Source: Marivirga atlantica
GTDB taxonomy: Bacteria; Bacteroidota; Bacteroidia; Cytophagales; Cyclobacteriaceae
Length of the DNA stretch: 64,000 bases
Direction of reading: 5' to 3'
NCBI RefSeq assembly: GCF_016734805.1
Contig: NZ_JAERQG010000002.1
Span: 558,001-622,000, forward strand
The first letter of the stretch is position 1. Each line of letters begins with the position of its first letter. A program made the translations under genes and the position numbers. The notes under the pieces were generated by a model. The model had not been told where the DNA came from. It did not search any database and saw only the letters and a program-made list of their open reading frames with translations. Shown piece after piece: positions 57,767-64,000 of this stretch.

Positions 57767-58825
57767 ATGAAAGCAGGAGTACTCTCAGGTAAGGATATGA
57801 TGGATCTTTTGAAAGATGCAAAAGACAATAAATATGCTTTGCCGGCTGTCAACGTAATAGGCTCAGACTCTATTAATGCAGTTTTAGAAACGGCTCGTGA
57901 GGTAAACTCACCAGTAATGATTCAATTTTCAAATGGTGGAGCAGCTTTTAATGCAGGTAAAGGTTTATCAAATGATGGGCAGAAAGCCGCTATAGCTGGT
58001 GCTGTGGCGGGGGCGCATCATGTTCACATGATGGCTGAGCACTATGGAGTTCCTGTTATTCTACATACAGACCATGCAGCTAAGAAGTTATTGCCATGGA
58101 TCGATGGGTTGTTAGATGCAGGCGAAGAGTATTTCAAAACTCATGGGAAACCACTTTTTAGCTCTCATATGCTTGATTTATCAGAGGAGCCGATTGAAGA
58201 AAATATTGAAATCAGCAAGAAATATCTCGAGCGTATGGCGAAAATGGACATGCTTATTGAGATTGAGCTTGGTATTACTGGTGGTGAAGAAGATGGAGTA
58301 GATAATTCCGATGTTGATAACAGCAAACTGTATACGCAACCTGAAGAGGTTAATTATGCATACGAGGAATTAAGTAAGGTTAGCAATATGTTTACGGTTG
58401 CTGCTGCTTTTGGTAATGTGCATGGCGTATATAAACCAGGTAATGTTGAACTAAGGCCTGATATCCTTAAAAAATCTCAAGATTATATTCAGGAAAAACA
58501 TGGAACTGCAGAGAAGCCGGTTTACTTTGTTTTCCATGGAGGATCTGGTTCAGAGCCGGAAAAAATAGAGGAGGCTATTGGTTATGGTGCTATCAAAATG
58601 AATATTGATACTGATATGCAATGGGCATTCTGGAAAGGTGTTCATACCTATTATAATGCTAACCAAGACAGACTTCAGCATCAGATTGGTACATCAACAG
58701 ATCCTGATGCTCCAAATAAGAAATTCTATGACCCGCGTGTTTGGTTGAGAGAAGCAGAAAAAAGCATGATTGAGCGTTTGAAAGTAGCTTTTAAAGACTT
58801 AAATTGTATGAACAGAATAGCATAA
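57767..58825 (+). CDS. fba: Class II fructose-bisphosphate aldolase
   Basis: 352 residues, in the normal range of the longer class II (type A) aldolases. Metal and active-site strings: VILHTDHAAKKLLPW (D and H in HTDH), EIELGITGGEEDGVDN, FTVAAAFGNVHGVY (zinc His), VFHGGSGS and IKMNIDTDMQWAFW. It cleaves fructose 1,6-bisphosphate in glycolysis. It lies in the middle of the starch locus, and the next GH13 gene starts 12 bp after it. No obvious operator copy precedes it. Confidence 0.95.
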   Translation: MKAGVLSGKDMMDLLKDAKDNKYALPAVNVIGSDSINAVLETAREVNSPVMIQFSNGGAAFNAGKGLSNDGQKAAIAGAVAGAHHVHMMAEHYGVPVILHTDHAAKKLLPWIDGLLDAGEEYFKTHGKPLFSSHMLDLSEEPIEENIEISKKYLERMAKMDMLIEIELGITGGEEDGVDNSDVDNSKLYTQPEEVNYAYEELSKVSNMFTVAAAFGNVHGVYKPGNVELRPDILKKSQDYIQEKHGTAEKPVYFVFHGGSGSEPEKIEEAIGYGAIKMNIDTDMQWAFWKGVHTYYNANQDRLQHQIGTSTDPDAPNKKFYDPRVWLREAEKSMIERLKVAFKDLNCMNRIA

Positions 58826-58837
58826 ACCAAGCTTAAA

Positions 58838-60448
58838 ATGTTCCAAAGAATTAATATGTTGATAGGGCTGTTCACAGCCCTATTTTTTTTGTCCTGTATT
58901 GAGCAAAGTAAAGAACAACAATCACAACAATCCACGGCCATGAAGCCAGTGAAAACATCGGACTTTCCAAATGCAGTAGCTTATGAAATTTTCATACAAT
59001 CCTTCGCAGATAGCAATGGAGATGGCATAGGCGATTTTAACGGAGCCACTCAAAAGCTTAGTTACCTGGAAGATTTAGGAGTCCAGGCAGTTTGGCTTAT
59101 GCCTATTATGAAATCACCGAGCTATCATAAATATGATGTAACTGATTACAAAAGCGTACATCCTGATTATGGGACTATGGATGACTTTAAGCATTTCGTA
59201 AAAGAAGCTCATCGCAGAGGAATTAAGGTGATTATTGATATGATTATTAATCACACTGGATCTGAACATCCATGGTTTTTAGAGGCTAAAAAAGGAAAAG
59301 ACAATCCATACCGTGAATATTATGTATGGGCTGACAAAGACTCTATAGCCGACCAAATTGCTAAAAAGGAAGTCACCCAGGATTCAGATAATATCAGGCA
59401 ATGGCATGCTGTTGACGGTGACGAGTCCAAAGAACATTATTATGGCTTTTTCTGGGGAGGCATGCCAGATTTGAATTTCGATTCCCCAAAAGTAAGGAAG
59501 GAAATAGTAGATATAAGTCGTTTTTGGTTGGAAGAAGTTGATGTAGATGGCTTCCGCTTAGATGCTGCCAAGCACATTTATCCCGATGATAGAGTAAAAG
59601 ACTCTTACCAATGGTGGCAATATTATAGCAATGAAATGAAAAAAATTAAGTCGGATGTCTACCTGGTAGGGGAGGTTTGGGCTCCGGCTGAACTGGTTAA
59701 AGAATTTGCCAAAGGTTTGCCAGCATTATTTAATTTTGACCTGGCGGGTAGTATCCAACAAGCTGTGATTAATGAGAAAAATGTAGCCGCTACCATAGAA
59801 GGACCTAAATGGGTAATGTTGGAAAATGAGAGTTTGATTGATCGATTAATGGAACAAAGAGAACTTTTTAAATCGGCCAATAAGGATTACCATGATGCTA
59901 TATTTCTAAGCAATCATGATCAGAATAGAGTGCTGAGTAACTTTGATGGAGACATTGAGAAAGGGAAATTAGCCGCCTCAATATTATTAACGCTTCCAGG
60001 CTCACCTTATATTTATTATGGTGAAGAAATTGGCATGCTGGGAATGAAGCCTGATCCTAATATCAGAGAGCCCATGCTCTGGAATAATGAGGGCGATAGT
60101 ATGAGAACAAGCTGGATGAAGTCGAAATATGCTACTGATGAGACTGTGACACCAGTAGCAAAACAGCAGAAAAATTCAACTTCGATGTTAAACCATTATA
60201 AAGAACTGATTAGCTTAAGAAATGAACATGAAGTTTTAGCAAAAGGTGAGTTAATTAAATACCCTTTAGAGAATCAACAGCTTTTATCTTTTGGAAGAAA
60301 ACTTAATGATACCACTTATTATGTGATCCATAATCTGTCTGCTGAGCCAATAGAAATCAAAAGCACTAAAATCAATCAGATTATCTTTGGTAAGTCTGAT
60401 TTTGTTGATGGTAAATTGAATGGTAGGAAATCAATAGTTTTTAAATAG
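58838..60448 (+). CDS. GH13 alpha-glucosidase/amylase-type lipoprotein
   Basis: 536 residues. Lipoprotein signal from M7 (LIGLFTALFFLSC, lipobox FLSC, Cys 20), preceded by six extra residues, so ATG 58856 may be the real start. GH13 motifs: region I IDMIINHTGSEHPWF, nucleophile D242 in DGFRLDAAKH, acid E279 in VGEVW, D361 in LSNHDQNR, and SPYIYYGEEIGM. The pattern resembles oligo-alpha-glucosidases. Its signal-peptide codons contain a strong terminator hairpin (58862-58890). Confidence 0.92.
   Translation: MFQRINMLIGLFTALFFLSCIEQSKEQQSQQSTAMKPVKTSDFPNAVAYEIFIQSFADSNGDGIGDFNGATQKLSYLEDLGVQAVWLMPIMKSPSYHKYDVTDYKSVHPDYGTMDDFKHFVKEAHRRGIKVIIDMIINHTGSEHPWFLEAKKGKDNPYREYYVWADKDSIADQIAKKEVTQDSDNIRQWHAVDGDESKEHYYGFFWGGMPDLNFDSPKVRKEIVDISRFWLEEVDVDGFRLDAAKHIYPDDRVKDSYQWWQYYSNEMKKIKSDVYLVGEVWAPAELVKEFAKGLPALFNFDLAGSIQQAVINEKNVAATIEGPKWVMLENESLIDRLMEQRELFKSANKDYHDAIFLSNHDQNRVLSNFDGDIEKGKLAASILLTLPGSPYIYYGEEIGMLGMKPDPNIREPMLWNNEGDSMRTSWMKSKYATDETVTPVAKQQKNSTSMLNHYKELISLRNEHEVLAKGELIKYPLENQQLLSFGRKLNDTTYYVIHNLSAEPIEIKSTKINQIIFGKSDFVDGKLNGRKSIVFK
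58862..58890 (+). terminator. Intrinsic terminator embedded in the signal-peptide codons of the GH13 lipoprotein
   Basis: Stem ATAGGGCTG / CAGCCCTAT (9 bp, loop TTCA) followed by eight T (58883-58890), starting 37 bp after the aldolase stop. It has all the signs of an intrinsic terminator for fba, yet it lies inside the downstream coding frame, where it codes for the I-G-L-F-T-A-L-F-F core of the lipoprotein signal. Confidence 0.75.
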
Positions 60449-60454
60449 AATCGA

Positions 60455-60479
60455 GATTCCCGATTCCTCGGGAATGACG
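60455..60479 (+). repeat. REP-like hairpin repeat, family B, copy 1
   Basis: A 25-nt unit with stem ATTCCCGA / TCGGGAAT and loop TTCC, ending ATGACG. It sits 7 bp after the GH13 stop and pairs with an inverted copy 29 bp further on. Confidence 0.65.
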
Positions 60480-60508
60480 CTACTAAAAATTCTAAAGTCA
60501 TGGATGAA

Positions 60509-60533
60509 CGTCATTCCCCTGAAAAGGGGAATC
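60509..60533 (-). repeat. REP-like hairpin repeat, family B, copy 2 (inverted)
   Basis: A 25-nt unit: CGTC then stem ATTCCCCT / AGGGGAAT with GAAA loop, followed by TTTTATT. It is copy 1 turned around; the two form a head-to-head pair like bacterial REP pairs. With its T-run it may also terminate the GH13 transcript, and on the other strand lies just past the caspase gene's stop. Confidence 0.65.
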
Positions 60534-60546
60534 TTTTATTAAAATT

Positions 60547-61782
60547 TTACTCCTTCCTTAAAAACACAAAATCTCCACCTTCATCACCGGCTTGTGAAAT
60601 AGGGCCATATTGTGGCACTTGTCCGTTCGGACTATTATTGATTACGGCAGTTTTAAACTGTCTGAACAATTGGTCGGCAGACATAAGCGGAGATTTATTC
60701 TGAATTAAGTTTTTGAGCAGATATTCAATGAATACACTTTGATCGGGAACTGTTTTCAAAGTACCGCTTGTCATGGCTTTTCTGCTTGGTAATCGATAAA
60801 CCTCCAAAATGGCACGACTATTCTCAAAAACGGCTCTTTCTTTCAATATGCCACCACTAAAGCAGGCATCAGAAATCAATAAGGTGTGTTTGGAATTAAT
60901 ACCTCTCAAATAATCACGAATGGTACTGTTCGAAAGCCAATCTGCTTTAGAGCTCAAAGCAGCATTACTTGGTAGCCAATAACCCTGATTCAGCTGTTCA
61001 TTCCAAATGCCATGCCCAGCATAGAAAATTAACAGGTTGTCTCTATCAGTTACTTTAGTACTAAGTGCATCCATAGCATCTATAATCTCAGCTCTATTTG
61101 GGTTGCTCAAAACGAGTACATCTTCCTTTTCAAAGGAATAATAGGTTTTTAACACTTGGGCCAGTGACTGCGCATCTTTCACTGGATTATCGAGCGTTTG
61201 AATATTAACATCTGTATAGTCATTAATACCAATGATTAAGGCGTAATACTTCCTTTTAGAAAGTTCATTAATAAGGGCTTGTCCAATTTTATCTTCATCA
61301 CCAATAGTATGTAATGAATTAGTACTAGTGGTGTTTTTGATCTCTGGTTGGCTTGTACTTACGATTTGAATAGGCTGAGATTTAACGAGTGAAATATTAC
61401 CGGAAGTAAGAGGAGCGCAGGTTTTTAAAGACATATCACCAAACCATGTACCTGTTAAAGAGGCTGAATTTCCTTCTTCCGAAAGTGTCATTTTCATCTG
61501 TGCGAGGCAACTGAGTCCAAAGGTATATTCGAAACGAATTGGCTTTAAATGAACTAAACCATCTTTAATAGTCCCTTCGTAAATTGCCTTTGCAGAATCT
61601 TTTTTGTCTAATGTTTTAAAATATTCAATGGCTTCTAATTTATTGCCAGCTTGTTTAAACTCGAATTGAACATGGTACTGGGTCTTTAGGAAATTAGAGC
61701 TACCATTCCATACTCCGGTGATATCTTGTGCTTGTGCAGATAAGGAAAAAATAAATGTAAATAAAATTATAATATATTTCAC
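60547..61782 (-). CDS. Secreted caspase-family (C14) protease
   Basis: 411 residues. Signal peptide (IIILFTFIFSLSAQAQ). Residues ~20-140 are a beta-rich domain of unknown type. From ~175 the caspase-like p20 fold: YYALIIGINDYTD, DNPVKDAQSLAQVL, the catalytic His H257 in FYAGHGIW and Cys C307 in ISDACFSGG; then a tail with SPLMSADQLFRQFKTAVINNS and PQYGPISQAGDEGGDF. Family members cut after basic or other residues; substrate unknown. Unlike intracellular metacaspases, this one would act in the envelope. It is transcribed towards the GH13 gene. Confidence 0.88.
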   Translation of the reverse strand: MKYIIILFTFIFSLSAQAQDITGVWNGSSNFLKTQYHVQFEFKQAGNKLEAIEYFKTLDKKDSAKAIYEGTIKDGLVHLKPIRFEYTFGLSCLAQMKMTLSEEGNSASLTGTWFGDMSLKTCAPLTSGNISLVKSQPIQIVSTSQPEIKNTTSTNSLHTIGDEDKIGQALINELSKRKYYALIIGINDYTDVNIQTLDNPVKDAQSLAQVLKTYYSFEKEDVLVLSNPNRAEIIDAMDALSTKVTDRDNLLIFYAGHGIWNEQLNQGYWLPSNAALSSKADWLSNSTIRDYLRGINSKHTLLISDACFSGGILKERAVFENSRAILEVYRLPSRKAMTSGTLKTVPDQSVFIEYLLKNLIQNKSPLMSADQLFRQFKTAVINNSPNGQVPQYGPISQAGDEGGDFVFLRKE

Positions 61783-61843
61783 TTTACTAATTTATACGAA
61801 AGTCTGCTAAGATCAAAGAAAAACCATCATAACAATATTGGCA

Positions 61844-61870
61844 TAAAAAAGCCAGCACTCTTGTGCTGGC
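61844..61870 (-). terminator. Intrinsic terminator of the csbD-like gene
   Basis: Minus-strand stem GCCAGCAC / GTGCTGGC with an AAGA loop, followed by TTTTTT. 26 bp past the stop. Confidence 0.85.
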
Positions 61871-61896
61871 TTAGTGTTTAAAAGCTTAGGCTATTT

Positions 61897-62079
61897 TTAT
61901 ATGCTTTCTATTTCTTCCTTAAGCTGCTCTTTGGTCTTTCCCGTCTTCTGTTGCAGCTTTCCTAACATTTCGTCTGCCTTACCTTCAGTGTAATCTAAAT
62001 CATCATCGGTAAGCTCGCCATATTTTTGCTTTAGTTTACCTTTTACTTCGTTCCAGTTTCCTTTTACTTGTAAATCCAT
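61897..62079 (-). CDS. CsbD-family stress protein
   Basis: About 60 residues from ATG 62079 ([28 protein letters not shown]), the standard start of CsbD-like proteins; an upstream frame to 62124 adds an unlikely tail. Typical pattern: [20 protein letters not shown] then a second helix block [20 protein letters not shown]. CsbD is a general-stress-induced small protein in Bacillus, function unclear. Single-gene unit with terminator. Confidence 0.85.
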   Translation of the reverse strand: MDLQVKGNWNEVKGKLKQKYGELTDDDLDYTEGKADEMLGKLQQKTGKTKEQLKEEIESI

Positions 62080-62150
62080 AATTATGTTGTTTTTGTTTTG
62101 GTTTGTACTATTAACAACATACAACTGTAGATAATGTTTGATCCTTTAGC

Positions 62151-64000
62151 TTATTTCTTTTCTTTTTGAAATTTATAGTGAGCCAATGCCACTTTAATAT
62201 CATCGTAAGTAAACTCATCGCCTAACTTACTTTTAATGTCTGTTAGCGTGCCTCCACCTATAGTTTCTATGACAATACTGATTTGGCTGAGTTTTGTATG
62301 GTCAACAAATTTAGTGGCATCTAGCTCACCGCTTTGAATATATTTGGTGAGGTGCCCTAAAATAGTGCCTTCAGTTAAGGCTCTTTCAGAAGCAATATGA
62401 GAGATGCTTTTGCCTTGTTTATAAAGGTTATAGGTGATTTCCGCAGTAGGTGTTTTATCGCCTTTCTTTTCTGTTTTTTTGTGAGCCTTTTTGTAGATGG
62501 CATGTTGGTCTAAAGTTGCCTTATCTAATGTCTCACCCTTGGCTTTAGCCGAGACAAATAGTTGATTAGTGTTGATCAGGATAACTTTTGCCCTCAGCAT
62601 TTCCTTAAAATCTTCTAATGATTTCAGAAATGGTTTAGGTACTTTGTCGTAGCCTATGGTACTCAGTTTAGTTCTAAAACTATCTTCGGCTTCTTTTAAT
62701 TTCGGAATGAAATAGCCACTCGCCTTTGTAATCCTTTCATTCATTGTTGCTAGATACTTATCTTCTTGCATGTAACCATGAATGGCATACTGGAAATTCT
62801 TAGCAACCTTTTCCAATTCCTGAATTGCTGCATGTTGCTCTCTGATCCATGTTTCAAATGCTTTTAAAGGAGATTTCTCGCCACTATTATGGACATCCTT
62901 CAGCAGATAGGAGGCTTTCCGATAGAGAGGTTCCAGCTCATAGGTTTCTTTACTGAACTCAAGCAAATATTGCTTTTCATCACTTCTCAAATGCTGATCA
63001 AGTGCTTGTTTGTCTGGCGCAGATGCAGAAAACTGATTGAGGATATCATCTTTACCAAAGCTTCTCTGAGGGATGGGCTCCGATAAAATAAGTCCTTCCA
63101 GGCTGGTTAATCGGCTAAGTGCCACATACATCTGCCCAGCAGCAAAGCTGTCTGATAAATCCAATATGGCTTTTTCGAAAGTAAGTCCCTGGCTTTTGTG
63201 TACTGTTATGGCCCAGGCCAGTTTCAGTGGGAATTGCTCAAAAGTTCCAACTTCCTTTTCTTTCAACTCATTATTTGATTTATCAAGGCTATACTTTTTA
63301 TTCACCCACTCATATCGTTCAACTGTTATCAGCTGCTGAGGATTCTCAGTTTTTACAGTGATAGTATCACTGTCTATGGTTTCAATCGTACCAATTTTAC
63401 CATTATAGTATAAGCCATCACCACTCGGGTCATTTTTGATAAACATGACCTGAGCACCTTCTTTAAAAGAGAGCTGCTCAGCAACAGGGTAGGAGTTCTC
63501 CGGGAAGTCTCCATCTATTACAGCATCAAATGCTTTTTCTTTGTTGGCTATTTTGTCAAGCTCCTTTTTATTGATCTGATCAGCCTTTCTGTTGTGTGTT
63601 GTTATATAGATGTAGCCATCAGTGTTTGTTTTGGAGAGATCATTAATATAATGGCTATTCAGTTGTTCTATTTGAGTATCATTTAAATTGTCGTTCCTGA
63701 GTGAATTCAGAATTTCGAGGAAATCTTTATCCTCCTGACGGTAAATCTTATCTAATGCGATATAAACTAACGGACTATGCTCCAAAGCTTTGGCTTCGAA
63801 GAAATAGGCGTTTTGGTAAAACTGATTTAGATAAGCCTTCTCATTTTCCTTAATAACAGGCGGTAGCTGATTCATGTCACCAATGAAAAGCAGCTGCGTA
63901 CCACCGAACGGTCTTGGATCTTTTTTTACAGTGCGTAAAATCAGATCGGCACAGTCCAATATGTCGGCCCTTAGCATACTTACTTCATCAATCACTAGTA
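62151..64000 (-). CDS. PIF1/RecD-type helicase with C-terminal HTH, partial (5' end beyond window)
   Basis: About 616 residues visible; the frame is open to the right edge, so the N-terminus with Walker A is missing. It begins at the Walker B region (IDEVSMLRADILDCAD), followed by LLFIGDMNQLPPV, a two-lobed helicase with ITVHKSQGLTFEKAILDL and QMYVALSRLTSLEGLILS. From about residue 490 on, helices ending in TYNLYKQGKSISHIASERALTEGTILGHL match the helicase C-terminal HTH (HTH_40-type). The family is common in Bacteroidota, and acts in DNA replication or repair. Confidence 0.88.
   Translation of the reverse strand, partial: LVIDEVSMLRADILDCADLILRTVKKDPRPFGGTQLLFIGDMNQLPPVIKENEKAYLNQFYQNAYFFEAKALEHSPLVYIALDKIYRQEDKDFLEILNSLRNDNLNDTQIEQLNSHYINDLSKTNTDGYIYITTHNRKADQINKKELDKIANKEKAFDAVIDGDFPENSYPVAEQLSFKEGAQVMFIKNDPSGDGLYYNGKIGTIETIDSDTITVKTENPQQLITVERYEWVNKKYSLDKSNNELKEKEVGTFEQFPLKLAWAITVHKSQGLTFEKAILDLSDSFAAGQMYVALSRLTSLEGLILSEPIPQRSFGKDDILNQFSASAPDKQALDQHLRSDEKQYLLEFSKETYELEPLYRKASYLLKDVHNSGEKSPLKAFETWIREQHAAIQELEKVAKNFQYAIHGYMQEDKYLATMNERITKASGYFIPKLKEAEDSFRTKLSTIGYDKVPKPFLKSLEDFKEMLRAKVILINTNQLFVSAKAKGETLDKATLDQHAIYKKAHKKTEKKGDKTPTAEITYNLYKQGKSISHIASERALTEGTILGHLTKYIQSGELDATKFVDHTKLSQISIVIETIGGGTLTDIKSKLGDEFTYDDIKVALAHYKFQKEKK

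Noticed and set aside
60500-60703. A 67-residue plus-strand frame spanning the REP pair and the end of the caspase gene
   Set aside because: It runs antisense to the caspase C-terminus, contains the hairpin repeat, and has no recognisable protein pattern.
60547-62079. A caspase-based antiphage defence module
   Set aside because: The caspase-like protein has a signal peptide, and its neighbours (GH13, CsbD, helicase) include no gasdermin, TPR activator or other defence partner.

Overview
The window reads as chromosomal DNA of a member of the Bacteroidota, probably a free-living Cytophagales-type bacterium. This rests on SusC/SusD-type outer-membrane uptake genes, type IX secretion (T9SS) C-terminal domains, a GSCFA protein, giant YD-repeat (RHS) proteins of the DUF6443 type, promoter-like TTG...TAnnTTTG boxes, AT-rich DNA and few Shine-Dalgarno sequences. 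No rRNA, tRNA, CRISPR array, prophage or insertion sequence was recognised. The genus is inference only.

Layout. Positions 1-4234 (minus): ABC exporter ATPase plus a permease fused to an M1-type metallopeptidase (cut by the left edge). 4490-6669 (minus): overlapping ECF sigma factor, single-pass membrane protein (probable anti-sigma) and secreted beta-rich protein. 6744-12299: pyruvate dehydrogenase E1 beta, an OmpA/TPR lipoprotein, a PspC-like protein, an MFS transporter and an AlkB-type hydroxylase. 12385-17898 (minus): GSCFA protein, thioredoxin-like DUF255 protein and PriA, overlapping end to end. 18040-22708: phosphofructokinase, sugar aminotransferase, polysaccharide flippase and HMG-CoA lyase.

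Positions 22737-37116 form the most unusual block, on the plus strand: a TTG...TATCTTTG promoter, a 438-aa probable outer-membrane protein with no good ATG start, a 3025-aa RHS protein with about 12 fibronectin type III domains, a tiny three-helix membrane protein whose start overlaps the RHS stop (ATGA), and a second 1175-aa YD-type surface protein. The RHS protein carries three copies of a lectin-like module and a variable 189-aa tail after the RHS core. This looks like a polymorphic-toxin or surface-adhesion locus with a candidate immunity gene.

Positions 37141-42000 hold small hairpin repeats, a very acidic small protein, an MBL-fold hydrolase and a secreted reprolysin-type metalloprotease with a P-domain and T9SS tail. 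Positions 42131-60448 are a starch/maltodextrin utilisation locus. A minus-strand operon (GH31, GH13 lipoprotein, MFS sugar transporter) and a plus-strand set (SusE/F-like lipoprotein, secreted GH13 amylase, SusC, SusD, class II aldolase, GH13 lipoprotein) flank a LacI-type regulator. Two nearly identical 27-bp sites built on CGCAAACGTTTGCG lie upstream of the two arms, so one regulator probably controls both. Surface enzymes would cut the glucan, SusCD would import the pieces, periplasmic GH13/GH31 enzymes would release sugars, the MFS carrier would bring them in, and aldolase (with pfkA elsewhere in the window) would feed glycolysis.

Positions 60455-62079 contain a REP-like inverted pair, a secreted caspase-like protease and a CsbD-like protein. 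The right edge cuts a PIF1/RecD-type helicase with a C-terminal HTH.
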